A DNA stretch of 42,507 nt from Methylotenera_A sp044222005 (GCA_044222005.1 JBGANY010000015.1:1-42507); one strand, 5' to 3'; numbered from the stretch's first letter, positions 1 to 9,254 are shown. Numbers and translations: made by a program. Notes: generated from the sequence alone by a model not told the origin.

Positions 1-313
1 TACGAGTATATTTTTTTACACGAATATGTGGGAGAAGAGCCCTAAATCCATAAATCCTGCCATCAGGATGCGTTGTTAAGCATCTTCTTAATAACCTTAA
101 AGCTTCTTGGGGGGATAGAGCGGTGTTTACCAATGTAGCTACATCATTTTTGATATAGGCTTTTACTGCATTAGATCTTCGAACAAATAGGTCTTGCTCG
201 TCTTTCGGGAGGGAAAGATCGTCGGCGCCCGGCCAACTTCCAGTATTCAAAAGCCCTTGGTCAAGCTTGCTTAGAGAAAAGCGTTCTCTAATTTCAGAAA
301 ATGGCTTTACCAT
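1..313 (-). CDS. Probable DDE transposase/integrase, N-terminal 104 residues (runs off window)
   Basis: The reading frame is open from an ATG at 313-311 to the window edge. A strong ribosome binding site (GGAGGAATT directly before ATG) marks the start. The visible part is hydrophilic and helical. It contains an arginine-rich stretch (LRLLRRCLTTHPDGRIYGF, roughly residues 74-92) that resembles the N-terminal DNA-binding part of Mu/TnsB-like transposases annotated as integrase catalytic subunits in betaproteobacteria. No catalytic DDE residue is visible because that domain would lie outside. Assignment rests on the resemblance plus the repeated end sites immediately upstream (377-521). It could instead be another element-borne protein such as a TnsA-like or accessory protein. 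Confidence 0.5.
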   Translation of the reverse strand, partial: MVKPFSEIRERFSLSKLDQGLLNTGSWPGADDLSLPKDEQDLFVRRSNAVKAYIKNDVATLVNTALSPQEALRLLRRCLTTHPDGRIYGFRALLPHIRVKKYTR

Positions 314-376
314 AATTCCTCCAGAGAGGACTTGGAAGCCTAAATTTATTCCCTTAAATTGCTCTTGTCAAACTCG

Positions 377-436
377 TTGAAGATGCTGAGATAAACTTCA
401 CCTGAATTGAAGATCGTAATATAAACTTTACCTGAA
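377..436. repeat. Two tandem 30-bp transposon-end repeats
   Basis: Units 377-406 and 407-436 are adjacent and equal in length. They match at TTGAAGAT, ATAAACTT and ACCTGAA, with differences confined to a few central bases and one C/T change. A third, partial copy (TATAACTTTTACCTGAATACA, 501-521) lies 64 bp further out. They are best read as transposase-binding sites of the element to the left. Confidence 0.65.
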
Positions 437-508
437 ACTTTGTCAGGGCAAAGATTTAACATATTTATGATAAGTATATGTTTTTTAAGGAATAAGTTAT
501 TATAACTT

Positions 509-1432
509 TTACCTGAATACACGTTCTTTTAACGAAGTTTCGATTTCGGATGCCAATTTGGTTTCACCGATATTTCTTGCAATGGTTAAGGCTTCAACCA
601 AAATGGTTTTAGCACTTTCTGTATTGCCTGTAATAGCTTTTACTTTCCCTAAGGCGTAGCTAGCCTTTGCTTCATAATAAGCGCCGACATTATCCTTGCT
701 GAATTGTAGTAGCTTTAAATAGGATTTTTCAGCATTGCCATACTCTTTGGCTTTTTCATATATTTGTCCCAGCGTATAGCTGGCGTTCGCGTAATCATCA
801 AGCGTGCCCGCCTTTTGTTGCATGAGTACGGCTTTAAGCTGATATTCTATTGCTGCATCATGTTGTCCTAGTGCGCTGTAGGCGGATGCTAGATGCTCAA
901 AACTATCCGCACGTTCATTATCATTCTTGGCTAGTTTGGAGCCTGCCAAATAGCTGGCTAGCGCGGCATTCAGGTTGTTGCTTTGTGTATGAGCTTCGCC
1001 AATTAAATTCAGATTAATGCGCTTAAATTTGTCATTTTTTTCTGCTTCACAGATTTTCAGGCTTTTTTCATAACTGGCGATTGCTTCCATGTTCTTGTTG
1101 TGATTTTTATGCAGATTTCCAATAAAAATATTCGAGAGAATCTCATCAAATCCAGATTTGGATTGCTTTGCAGCCATTTCCAGCGTAGTTAGTGCCGCAT
1201 CATAATTATTTTGCGCGCCAAGCGCCCTGCCTTTGCATAGCAGGCCTTCGCGGTGATTAGGGGCTTGCTTTAAAATAGCTTCAGAGATTGTGATGGCGCT
1301 GGTCACTTCACCTTTATTTAATGCCGCGTTACATGCTGAAACCTTATCTGCGACTTCATCTGCACTCACATTGATACTTATAATAAACAATGAACTACAT
1401 ATTAAAGTTAAAGTAGTTTTTGATATTTTCAT
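509..1432 (-). CDS. Secreted TPR-repeat protein, 3' end formed by transposon tip
   Basis: A 307-residue protein with a clear Sec signal peptide (hydrophobic core about residues 7-20, cleavage near VSA-DE) and then tetratricopeptide repeats through the rest, visible as repeated pairs such as ALGAQNNYDAALTTLEMA and LGQHDAAIEYQLKA. TPRs are protein-protein interaction scaffolds, so a periplasmic role is likely. No specific partner is evident. The last codons (GTA TTC AGG TAA) coincide with the outermost transposon-end repeat, so the native C-terminus may have been replaced by about three element-encoded residues. The gene sits 14 bp downstream of ligA's stop and may be read from the smc-zipA-ligA direction. 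Specific function unknown. Confidence 0.7.
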   Translation of the reverse strand: MKISKTTLTLICSSLFIISINVSADEVADKVSACNAALNKGEVTSAITISEAILKQAPNHREGLLCKGRALGAQNNYDAALTTLEMAAKQSKSGFDEILSNIFIGNLHKNHNKNMEAIASYEKSLKICEAEKNDKFKRINLNLIGEAHTQSNNLNAALASYLAGSKLAKNDNERADSFEHLASAYSALGQHDAAIEYQLKAVLMQQKAGTLDDYANASYTLGQIYEKAKEYGNAEKSYLKLLQFSKDNVGAYYEAKASYALGKVKAITGNTESAKTILVEALTIARNIGETKLASEIETSLKERVFR

Positions 1433-1446
1433 TCGTTTAAACCTGT

Positions 1447-3525
1447 TTAAAATAAAGTGGTTTGTACGCTGGAACTTATATCAGATGCATAATGGCTGGT
1501 ATTGGTTGCACCATCTTTTAGCAATGTCAGCAATCCTGCTTCATCAATCACCGGCACGCCCAGTGTTTGCGCTTTTTCCAGTTTGCTGCCTGCTTCAGCG
1601 CCCGCCACTACAAAATCTGTCTTTTTAGAAACGCTGCTGCTCACCTTACCACCAGCCGCTTCAATTAAGGCTTGGGCGGCATCTCGCGATAAGTTGGGCA
1701 ACGTGCCAGTCAATACCAATGTTTTTCCTAATAATGCGCCTGATGCTGTTTGTTTGCCTTGAGCCTCTGGCCATTGCACGCCTAGATTTTGCATGGAAGC
1801 AATTACCTGGCGATTGTGCGGCTCGCTCAAAAACTGCAAAATCGATTCAGCCACGATTGGCCCTACATCATTCACTTGTAGCAATGCCTCAAAGTCCGCA
1901 TCCAGCAAGGCTTGCAGGCTGCCAAAGTGCGCGCTTAAATCCTTCGCCGTTGCTTCGCCCACGTTGCGGATGCCCAATCCGTAAATAAAGCGTGCCAGCG
2001 TGGTTTGCTTGCTTTGATTCAACGCATTCACCACGTTCTGCGCTGACTTCTGCGCCATGCGCTCCAGAGTAGCCAGCGTGGCTACATCCAGCTTATAAAT
2101 GTCATCCAGGGAATGAACCAGATTGGCTTCAACCAGCTGTTCAGCCAGTTTTTCGCCCAGACCTTCAATATCCATGGCGCGGCGCGATGCAAAATGCGTA
2201 ATGGCCTGCTTGCGCTGCGCCGGACAATATATTCCGCCGGTACAGCGCGCCACTGCTTCATCCTGAGGCCGCTCAATATGCGAGCCACACTCCGGGCATA
2301 CTATTGGCATTATGAATAAGCGCGCATCGGCAGGCCGTTTTTCTGACACCACCGAAACTACTTCAGGGATGACGTCCCCTGCCCTGCGAACAATCACCGT
2401 ATCGCCAATGCGGATGTCTTTGCGCCTTAATTCATCTTCGTTATGCAGTGTAGCGTTCGTCACAGTGACGCCGCCTACAAATACCGCTTTCAGGCGCGCG
2501 ACAGGGGTAATTGCGCCAGTGCGTCCTACTTGCACGGTGATGTCTTCTACGACTGTTGTCGCTTCTTCCGCCGGATATTTATGCGCGATTGCCCAGCGCG
2601 GCGCGCGCGAAACATAGCCAAGCTCGTCTTGCTGGCTGAATTGATTGACCTTATACACCACGCCATCTATGTCAAATGGTAAGCCTGCACGCTTTGCACC
2701 GATCTCGCGAAAATAAGCAAGCAGGCCATTTACGCCATATCTCACGGCTCGCAAATCACTCACTGGGAACTGCAGGTTTGCCAGATAATCCATCGCTTCT
2801 GTATGCGAATGCAATGCAGGGGCGCCAACCGCTTCGCCCAGGCCGTAAGCAAAAAAATGCAACGGCCGTGAGGCGGTAATTTGTGGATGCAGCTGGCGCA
2901 GACTGCCTGCTGCCGCATTTCGTGGATTCGCGAACAACTTGGCGCCCAGTTTTTCTTGGGCGATGTTCAAGCGCTCGAAATCCTGTTTTAACATCAGCAC
3001 TTCGCCGCGCACTTCAAGTAATGCAGGCGGGTTAGAAGTGGCTAAGCGTATAGGGATGGCGCGTATGGTACGCAGGTTGTGCGTGACGTTTTCACCTGTA
3101 TAGCCATCGCCGCGTGTGGCGCCTTGTGTGAAAATGCCGTTCTCATAGGTCAAGGTAATGGCCAAGCCGTCGAACTTTGGTTCGACTGCATATTCAACAG
3201 ATTCGACTCCCAAACCATCACGAACACGCTTGTCAAACGCCAGCAATTCATCATCACCAAACGCATTATTGAGCGACAGCATGGCCTGTCGGTGGGTCAC
3301 GCTCTCGAATGCTTTCAGCGCGGTGCCACTCACGCGCTGGGTGGGTGAATCCGGGGTAACAAGTTCGGGAAACCGTTGTTCTAAATCGACCAGCTGACGA
3401 TACAAGCCGTCGTATTCGTTATCGGAGATAGTAGGCGCATCCAGCACATAGTATCGATAATCATGCTGCGCTATCTCTGCAACAAGCTGGACAACCTGTT
3501 TGCGCGCCGCTTCTAAATCATCCAT
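1447..3525 (-). CDS. ligA: NAD(+)-dependent DNA ligase LigA
   Basis: Seals nicks during replication and repair using NAD(+). From the chosen start it is 692 residues, close to the usual length of about 670. Domain order is complete: Ia and adenylation domain with the catalytic lysine in EPKFDGLA (about Lys117), OB fold, a four-cysteine zinc finger (CPEC...C...C), helix-hairpin-helix repeats (GLGIRNVG, NDVGP) and a C-terminal BRCT domain (GKTLVLTGTLPNLSRDAAQ). The start is placed at ATG 3525-3523 (MDDLEAARKQ). The frame is open upstream to 3597, but that extension overlaps zipA and lacks homology to ligases. ZipA's stop is 7 bp upstream, so the two are co-transcribed. Confidence 0.95.
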   Translation of the reverse strand: MDDLEAARKQVVQLVAEIAQHDYRYYVLDAPTISDNEYDGLYRQLVDLEQRFPELVTPDSPTQRVSGTALKAFESVTHRQAMLSLNNAFGDDELLAFDKRVRDGLGVESVEYAVEPKFDGLAITLTYENGIFTQGATRGDGYTGENVTHNLRTIRAIPIRLATSNPPALLEVRGEVLMLKQDFERLNIAQEKLGAKLFANPRNAAAGSLRQLHPQITASRPLHFFAYGLGEAVGAPALHSHTEAMDYLANLQFPVSDLRAVRYGVNGLLAYFREIGAKRAGLPFDIDGVVYKVNQFSQQDELGYVSRAPRWAIAHKYPAEEATTVVEDITVQVGRTGAITPVARLKAVFVGGVTVTNATLHNEDELRRKDIRIGDTVIVRRAGDVIPEVVSVVSEKRPADARLFIMPIVCPECGSHIERPQDEAVARCTGGIYCPAQRKQAITHFASRRAMDIEGLGEKLAEQLVEANLVHSLDDIYKLDVATLATLERMAQKSAQNVVNALNQSKQTTLARFIYGLGIRNVGEATAKDLSAHFGSLQALLDADFEALLQVNDVGPIVAESILQFLSEPHNRQVIASMQNLGVQWPEAQGKQTASGALLGKTLVLTGTLPNLSRDAAQALIEAAGGKVSSSVSKKTDFVVAGAEAGSKLEKAQTLGVPVIDEAGLLTLLKDGATNTSHYASDISSSVQTTLF

Positions 3526-3532
3526 AGCCAGA

Positions 3533-4780
3533 CTAGCTGAAAAGGCGCATGCTGCCTGGGCTGCCAGGCATAATGCCACGTGCGACCATGGTGGCATGGA
3601 TCACTTTAAGCTGTTGCCGGATTTTTTCTAATTGCAAATCACCCAATGGCTTCTGGTTGTCATCAACCAGGCGCCCATTCAAGCTGGTCGTCATTTTCTG
3701 GGCTATCGCAATCATTTGATTGAACACCTGCTCACAATTGTTGACCTTGGGGATTTCTATCTGGAAGGTCACGCTTTTGAGCACATTGCTGCGCAGGCTT
3801 TCAGCGGTAAAGGGCTGATTGTCTGTATCTATCAGCACAAATAGCGGATCTTCTTTGCCATTTGCAAAGTAATAGAACTTACCATCATCCTTCAGCACCA
3901 ATCCGTTTGCTTCCGCAAGACCTTTAAATTTGGTGCCATGAATGGGCGTATCCCCCTGGGCGATATGCACGCTGATCATTTGATCGACCTCAAGACAAAA
4001 CTGATCCAGCTCAATTGCATGCTGCATTGCATCGCCATTGCCTTGCCATTCAACATGGGCGTTCAGTGCCAGGCCGCAATCCTCTACAGAAAACTGGAAT
4101 TTATTCAGCAGCTGTTTGGATATCGGGCCGCCACGATCCGCAAGCTGCAGGCTGCATGCCACTTGCTTGAATTTGGTTTTAGATGCGCTTTCGTTTAAGA
4201 CGTGCCATTTATTGTCGGCATCCAGGCCGTGCAGCTGCATTGGCAAGCCGATGTCGCTCTTTAAGGCGCTCAGCGCTGCAAAGTCACTACCGGCAATGTT
4301 TGGAGTAGCGTATAAAATCGCAGTCAAATCAATTTGTGGATGTGTAGCATCAGGCAAATCGGCTTGCAGGTTTTGGATTTGTTCATACAAATCTGCCTTA
4401 ACAATAGGCTCAGTTTCAACGGGTTCAATTTGTAGTTTTTCTGATGTGGCAGGCTCATCAACAGGCGTTTCCATTGGCTGAGATGCCTTACTGTTTTTCT
4501 CTACTGTATCCTGAATGTCTTCTGTTTGCGTTTCGCTGATGGGCTTTGAGAATCGTGTATGTCCCGCCAGTTTGATTTTTTCGACCACTTCACCAAGCTC
4601 TTTCTCGACATAAGCGTCAGTGTCGATGTAAAAGTCTTCGGCCAGTACATCTTTTTGCGGAACGATGAATTCACTGGTGACTTGTTTGCGCAACTTTCTT
4701 TCCTGCATCCAGTTGTAGATCACAACCCCTGCAATAATAAAAGCGCCTAGAATAATAAGAGCTACTTGCAAATCTGACAT
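3533..4780 (-). CDS. zipA: Cell division protein ZipA-like
   Basis: A bitopic inner-membrane protein that tethers FtsZ at the division site. The 415 residues begin with a single N-terminal membrane segment (VALIILGAFIIAGVVIYNW), followed by basic residues, a long acidic linker (about residues 35-145) and a C-terminal globular domain (about 145-405) of the ZipA FtsZ-binding type (DIGLPMQLHGLD, FYYFANGKEDPLFVLIDTD). Location between smc and ligA is the classic betaproteobacterial arrangement and supports the call, as the C-terminal domain is divergent from E. coli ZipA. It lies 53 bp downstream of smc and 7 bp upstream of ligA. Confidence 0.85.
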   Translation of the reverse strand: MSDLQVALIILGAFIIAGVVIYNWMQERKLRKQVTSEFIVPQKDVLAEDFYIDTDAYVEKELGEVVEKIKLAGHTRFSKPISETQTEDIQDTVEKNSKASQPMETPVDEPATSEKLQIEPVETEPIVKADLYEQIQNLQADLPDATHPQIDLTAILYATPNIAGSDFAALSALKSDIGLPMQLHGLDADNKWHVLNESASKTKFKQVACSLQLADRGGPISKQLLNKFQFSVEDCGLALNAHVEWQGNGDAMQHAIELDQFCLEVDQMISVHIAQGDTPIHGTKFKGLAEANGLVLKDDGKFYYFANGKEDPLFVLIDTDNQPFTAESLRSNVLKSVTFQIEIPKVNNCEQVFNQMIAIAQKMTTSLNGRLVDDNQKPLGDLQLEKIRQQLKVIHATMVARGIMPGSPGSMRLFS

Positions 4781-4833
4781 GTTTTTATTTTACTTTGAAT
4801 TGGTGCTAATTTTCGAATTAATTCAATAATATT

Positions 4834-7800
4834 TCAAGCATGCATTGTAAGCGCAGCCTCAATATCAACATCTACAATGCGTGAAACACCGGATTCCTGC
4901 ATGGTCACCCCGATAAGCTGCTGCGCCATTTCCATGGTGATTTTGTTATGCGAAACAAACATGAACTGTGTTTTTTCGGCCATTTTCTTCACCATATTAC
5001 AAAAACGTTCGGTATTGCTGTCATCCAGAGGCGCATCCACCTCGTCCATCAGGCAGAATGGCGCAGGATTCAACCTGAACAGCGCAAACACCAGTGCCAG
5101 CGCGGTCAATGCCTTCTCACCGCCGGATAGAAGCTGAATGGTGGTGTTTTTCTTGCCTGGCGGCTGTGCGAACACATGCAGGCCTGTATCAAGAATCTCG
5201 TCGCCCAATAACTCCAGCTTGGCCTGGCCGCCATCGAATAAGGTAGCGAAAAGCTCGCCAAAATGCTGATTGGCAGTATTGAAGGTTTGCATCAGCTTAT
5301 CGCGCGTTTCACGGTCAATCTTGTGAATTGCATCCTCCAGCGTGGCCGTGGCCTGCGCCAGATCCTGCATCTGGCTATCCAGGTAGGTCTTGCGCTCGGT
5401 TTCGGTAGCCAGTTCCTGGATCGCTGCCAGATTCACGGCGCCCAGTTCAGTGATATTCTGCTGTAATTGGCTGGTTTTGCGTACCAGATCTGTGGTTTTG
5501 GCATTTTCCGCCAAACCTGTAGCCAACTCCTGCTCGTTGTGGCCATTTTCAACCAAACCGGCCTGACACTGTTCAAAATGCAGGCGCGCTTCCTGTTCAT
5601 TTAAGCGGCTTTGCTCAAGACCGTCGCGCATGGGATGCAGCTTCTGCTCGTTTTGCATGCGCTGGCGTTCTAACGCTTGTAACTGCTGTTCCTGCCCCGC
5701 CAGGTGATTGCGCGCCTCTGCCAGTGCCGCTTCGCGCTGCTGCTTGAGGTTAATCGCCTCGCTTAAATTGACCTTCAGTGTTTCCATCGGAGTCAGCTTC
5801 AGAGTTTCTTCCGCTTCAGCCTGGCGCAATAAAAGCGCTGCTTTTTCTTCACTGTTTACATTAATTTTATTATTTAAATCATTAATATTATTGGTTATTA
5901 ATTTTAAACTAAAAACAGTTTCCTGATGCAACTTTTCAGCTTGCTGAACTGAATCCCGCAGCACCAAATACGTCTGTTCGGCTTGCTGTTTTGCAACACC
6001 ATCATTATTTTTTGCCTGCACCAATTGGCTTAATTGGCCTGAAATCACTTGTAAAGCTTCTTGTTTTTCAGCTTTATCCGCAGCCAATTGCGCGAGCTTT
6101 GCTTTCGCAGCTTCAATGTCCGCTTTAATATTTTTCTCGCGCTCAAGCGAAGTTTGGCGCGCATGCTGCAAACGGGAAAACTCAAGTTGTAACTGATGTA
6201 GCGTATGGGTAGCGGTTCTCAGGTGGTTATTTTCATGCTGCTGCTGCTGGCGCGCTTGTAATAGTTTGTTCTCAGTGGTTTTAAGCGACTCGGTCGCTTC
6301 CTGCTGTTGTTGCTGCAGGCTTGGCAAATTTGCCTGTAATTTTTCCAACTGCTGCTGACGTTCCAGCACGCCATGCAAGCTTGAGTTTTCGCCATGGTAG
6401 GCTACGCTATGACGGCCATGAATGTCGCCCTGCTGATTCACCAAGGTTTCACCCAAATTAAGCGCGGTGATGGCTCTTTGTACATCATCGCCAGAAGCCA
6501 GTAAATAAGCACCTGCCAGCCAATCGCTTAAAATGGGTTTTAAGTCTGCGTCACACGCTTTAATGATGCTGATAAGGGGTGTCAGACTTGAGTTCTGTTT
6601 AATGGATGTGGCATTTTCAGCTGCCCTGTAGCCCAGTACCAGTGCGCCAGGTGGCCGGTTTCCCAAGTCATGTTTCTCGGAGATCAGCGCATTCAGCTTT
6701 GTGCCCAATACAGCTTCCAAGGCAACGCTCCAAGTCTCGTCAATTTTAATCTTCTGCCATAACCTGGCATTATTTTTTAAGCCTTTACTGCTCAGCCATT
6801 CGCCCAGCTTACCTTCGGTATTGAGTGACTGCTGAATTTTCAGGAGTGAGTGAATCTCGGCTTCAGTCAGGTTTGCAGCGCGCTGCGCCTGATGTTGTCG
6901 CTCTCGCAGCTGATTTATTTCAGCATGCAGCGCCGCTTCATCCGCGCGCAGTTTTTGAACAGCTTGCTCTATATTGGCAATCTCCTGCTGTGCGTGCAGC
7001 AAAGCGGATTCGCTGTCTTTTAACCGTGATTCATCAGGCAGCACCAGATTGGACAATTCTGTTTCAAGTCTTTGAATACGCTGGTTATTCTCACCAATTG
7101 CCTGGTTCAAATAATGGATATGGCTATTCTCGATTTGTATACGCTGATTCGCTTCTGCCAGCGCTTGCAGGCTTTTTTGGGCAATGTCCGTGGCAGCTCT
7201 AAGCGCGGCCTCTTTTTCTGGAAGTGTTTGCTTAAGCGCATCCAAAGCCATTAGAGCCTGTTGTTCTCCTGCAGTTGCAGTTTTCAGTTCGGTATTTAAT
7301 TGTGCCAGATTTTGCTGAAAAGCCTGGCTGGCGCTGGTATTCCGTTCCAGCGCATGTTGCAATTGCTGCAGTTGCTGTACCATGCGCTCGCGCGCCTCGG
7401 TATTTTGTTTCACCTGGTGTTCGAGGTTGGAAACTTCGGCATTCGCCTCATAATAGGCCGCCTGTGCAGTATTGATGCCCTCGCTGGCTGCGTAATGTGC
7501 CTGGCGGCTAGTTTCCAACTCGGCTTCGCTTTTTCTCAGCGCCGCGGTTTGCGCTTCAAGATGATTCACCAGTTGATCAACCCGCGCTTTGGCCTTTTCC
7601 CAGTCGCGGCTGGCATCGCGTTTTTTAAGCAGCCATAATTGCCCTTCCGCCAGCTTCAATGCGGCTCGCAACGCATGATATTGCTGGGTGACAACCGCTT
7701 GCGACTCCAGCTTGGTGATCTGTTTTTGCAGCTCGCGGCAGATGTCCTCTACCCTGGTAAGGTTCTCGCGCGTATCACGCAGGCGCAACTCAGTTTCGCG

Positions 7801-8331
7801 GCGGCGCTCCTTATATTTGCTGATGCCTGCAGCTTCTTCCAGAAACACCCGCAGTTCTTCAGGTTTGGCCTCTACAATGCGCGAGATGGTGTTCTGGCCG
7901 ATAATCGCATAGGCACGGCCGCCCAGGCCTGTACCCAGAAACAAATCCGACACATCGCGACGGCGCACGGCTGTATTGTTGATATAGTAAGTTGAGCCTT
8001 TTTCGCGCTCAATGACACGCTTGACGCTGATTTCCGCATACTGGCTCCACTCGCCGCTTGCCCCACCCAGGCTGTTGTCAAACACCAGCTCGACACTGGC
8101 GCGCGAGATAGGCTTGCGGTTGGAGGATCCATTAAAAATCACGGCATCCATCGCGTCGGCGCGCATTTCTTTGGCAGACGACTCCCCCAATACCCAGCGC
8201 ACCGATTCCATGACGTTGGATTTGCCGCAACCATTAGGCCCGACCACACCCACGCGCTGGCCGTGCAGGTGAATAGTGGTTGGGTCTACAAACGATTTGA
8301 AGCCGGCGAGTTTTAGGTGGGTTAAGCGCAA
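4834..8331 (-). CDS. smc: Chromosome segregation protein SMC
   Basis: The ATPase of the condensin-like SMC-ScpAB complex, which compacts and segregates the chromosome. The 1165 residues show the full SMC layout: Walker A (GPNGCGKS, 31-38), two long coiled coils rich in Gln/Glu/Ala, a hinge in the middle (around LGEWLSSKGLKNNARLW to SSLHGVLERQ), the ABC signature (LLSGGEKALTALAL) and Walker B (FCLMDEVDAPLDD) near the C-terminus. The start is a TTG at 8331-8329. This gives the canonical MRLTHLKLAGFKSF beginning, and no ATG in frame fits better. It is first of a smc-zipA-ligA unit and divergent from queF across 72 bp. Confidence 0.95.
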   Translation of the reverse strand: MRLTHLKLAGFKSFVDPTTIHLHGQRVGVVGPNGCGKSNVMESVRWVLGESSAKEMRADAMDAVIFNGSSNRKPISRASVELVFDNSLGGASGEWSQYAEISVKRVIEREKGSTYYINNTAVRRRDVSDLFLGTGLGGRAYAIIGQNTISRIVEAKPEELRVFLEEAAGISKYKERRRETELRLRDTRENLTRVEDICRELQKQITKLESQAVVTQQYHALRAALKLAEGQLWLLKKRDASRDWEKAKARVDQLVNHLEAQTAALRKSEAELETSRQAHYAASEGINTAQAAYYEANAEVSNLEHQVKQNTEARERMVQQLQQLQHALERNTSASQAFQQNLAQLNTELKTATAGEQQALMALDALKQTLPEKEAALRAATDIAQKSLQALAEANQRIQIENSHIHYLNQAIGENNQRIQRLETELSNLVLPDESRLKDSESALLHAQQEIANIEQAVQKLRADEAALHAEINQLRERQHQAQRAANLTEAEIHSLLKIQQSLNTEGKLGEWLSSKGLKNNARLWQKIKIDETWSVALEAVLGTKLNALISEKHDLGNRPPGALVLGYRAAENATSIKQNSSLTPLISIIKACDADLKPILSDWLAGAYLLASGDDVQRAITALNLGETLVNQQGDIHGRHSVAYHGENSSLHGVLERQQQLEKLQANLPSLQQQQQEATESLKTTENKLLQARQQQQHENNHLRTATHTLHQLQLEFSRLQHARQTSLEREKNIKADIEAAKAKLAQLAADKAEKQEALQVISGQLSQLVQAKNNDGVAKQQAEQTYLVLRDSVQQAEKLHQETVFSLKLITNNINDLNNKINVNSEEKAALLLRQAEAEETLKLTPMETLKVNLSEAINLKQQREAALAEARNHLAGQEQQLQALERQRMQNEQKLHPMRDGLEQSRLNEQEARLHFEQCQAGLVENGHNEQELATGLAENAKTTDLVRKTSQLQQNITELGAVNLAAIQELATETERKTYLDSQMQDLAQATATLEDAIHKIDRETRDKLMQTFNTANQHFGELFATLFDGGQAKLELLGDEILDTGLHVFAQPPGKKNTTIQLLSGGEKALTALALVFALFRLNPAPFCLMDEVDAPLDDSNTERFCNMVKKMAEKTQFMFVSHNKITMEMAQQLIGVTMQESGVSRIVDVDIEAALTMHA

Positions 8332-8403
8332 AATGAATGAGTCAATGAGATTTAATTTTAAGCGTTATAATAACGTTTTTTTAGCCCGAAATCCGCATTT
8401 TCT

Positions 8404-8853
8404 ATGACGAGTGAACAAACTTTAGGCGCCAAGCCAACCGCGCAGCCGACAAAGCAACTGGAAACCTTTGCCAACCCCAATCCTGGCCGTGATTTTCATA
8501 TCCATATGGAAATCCCCGAATTTACTTGCCTGTGCCCTAAAACAGGCCAGCCGGATTTTGCCGTGATTTATCTGGATTACATCCCGGACCAGCTTTGTGT
8601 CGAACTGAAAAGCCTAAAACTCTATATGTGGTCGTTCCGAGAAGAAGGCTGCTTTCACGAAGCGGTCACAAACCGCATTCTGGATGACCTGATTACGGCT
8701 ACTCAGCCAAAGTTTATGCGCGTGACGGCCAAGTTTTATGTGCGCGGCGGCATATTTACCAACGTGGTGGCAGAGCATCGCAAGGCGGGCTGGCACCCAC
8801 AGCCTTTCGTAGATTTATTAAAATTCGAGTCGCAATCCAACACACGTGGATAA
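8404..8853 (+). CDS. queF: NADPH-dependent 7-cyano-7-deazaguanine (preQ0) reductase QueF
   Basis: Reduces the nitrile of preQ0 to the amine preQ1 in queuosine biosynthesis, a tRNA wobble modification. The 149 residues match the short YkvM-type single-domain QueF. The nucleophilic cysteine and the aspartate lie in CLCPKTGQPDF (Cys44 and Asp51), and the family signature ELKSLKLYMWSFR (68-80) is intact, followed by the His/Glu region EEGCFHE. The ATG at 8404 has no good Shine-Dalgarno. A TATAAT-like -10 (8366-8371) lies in the spacer shared with smc. It is a monocistronic gene ending 134 bp before tRNA-Ala. Confidence 0.95.
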   Translation: MTSEQTLGAKPTAQPTKQLETFANPNPGRDFHIHMEIPEFTCLCPKTGQPDFAVIYLDYIPDQLCVELKSLKLYMWSFREEGCFHEAVTNRILDDLITATQPKFMRVTAKFYVRGGIFTNVVAEHRKAGWHPQPFVDLLKFESQSNTRG

Positions 8854-8893
8854 GCTGCTCGACGCAGAAAATCATTCGCGAACTATAAATTAA

Positions 8894-8922
8894 TTGACAA
8901 TTAGCCCTCCCGTCTTTAATAT
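8894..8922 (+). promoter_or_regulatory. Strong sigma-70 promoter of tRNA-Ala
   Basis: A perfect -35 (TTGACA, 8894-8899) is separated by exactly 17 bp from a -10 (TAATAT, 8917-8922). The -10 is followed by a GC-rich discriminator (TGCGCC), the pattern of stable-RNA promoters under stringent control. Predicted start is about 8929, about 60 bp before the tRNA. Confidence 0.7.
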
Positions 8923-8987
8923 TGCGCCTTCTTTGAATTGCAGCTAATTCAAAAGCCCGAATTTTGGTTATGTTTTGGTAGTAAGTT

Positions 8988-9063
<76 letters not shown>

Positions 9064-9081
9064 AATTAGTGGTAAATTCAT

Positions 9082-9110
9082 TTTAGAAATTAAGTGAATT
9101 GTAGTAGAAT
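9082..9110 (+). promoter_or_regulatory. Possible promoter of tRNA-Glu
   Basis: TTTAGA (9082-9087), 17 bp, then TAGAAT (9105-9110) and a GC-rich discriminator (AGCGGCG) lie between the two tRNAs. The -35 matches only 4 of 6 bases, so read-through from the tRNA-Ala promoter is an alternative. Confidence 0.4.
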
Positions 9111-9153
9111 AGCGGCGTTGTAATAAGTAGTAAATAATGAGTTAAATTCTTAG

Positions 9154-9229
9154 GTCCCCATCGTCTAGAGGCCTAGGACACCTCCCTTTCACGGAGGCGA
9201 CCGGGGTTCGAATCCCCGTGGGGACGCCA
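9154..9229 (+). tRNA. tRNA-Glu (anticodon UUC)
   Basis: A 76-nt cloverleaf with encoded CCA. The acceptor stem GTCCCCA pairs with TGGGGAC, the anticodon stem is CCTCC/GGAGG with TTC in a seven-base loop, and the T arm is CGGGG-TTCGAAT-CCCCG. It lies 90 bp downstream of tRNA-Ala. Confidence 0.97.
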
Positions 9230-9254
9230 ATATAACCTTAACTGGTTGATTCGC

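Larger units (their letters stand above)
1..521 (-). mobile_element. Terminal part of a Mu/Tn7-superfamily-like transposon
   Basis: The segment holds the 5' part of a probable transposase gene reading out of the window and, upstream of it, three copies of an end-type repeat. Two are perfect-length 30-bp tandem units (377-406 and 407-436, sharing TTGAAGAT at the left and ACCTGAA at the right) and the third lies at about 500-521. On the minus strand the outermost copy begins TGTATTCAGGTAAA, so the proposed tip is the TGT at 521-519, the terminal trinucleotide usual for Mu/Tn7-type elements. Multiple short binding sites just inside the tip are also typical of TnsB-like ends. The other end is outside the window, so no target-site duplication can be tested. 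Confidence 0.5.

Noticed and set aside
377..436. CRISPR array
   Set aside because: The two 30-bp repeats are directly adjacent with no spacers and there are no cas genes. They fit transposon-end binding sites.
3526..3597. N-terminal 24-residue extension of LigA
   Set aside because: It overlaps the zipA 3' end and has no similarity to ligases. The conserved N-terminus begins at MDDLEAARKQ.
4877..8272. Many plus-strand ORFs of 60-125 codons opposite smc
   Set aside because: They lie wholly inside the smc gene in antisense frames, have skewed low-complexity compositions and no ribosome binding sites or recognisable domains.
8332..8403. PreQ1 riboswitch upstream of queF
   Set aside because: The spacer is only 72 bp, is AT-rich and lacks the H-type pseudoknot pattern. 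The small stem around the TATAAT (8359-8377) is better read as part of the promoter.
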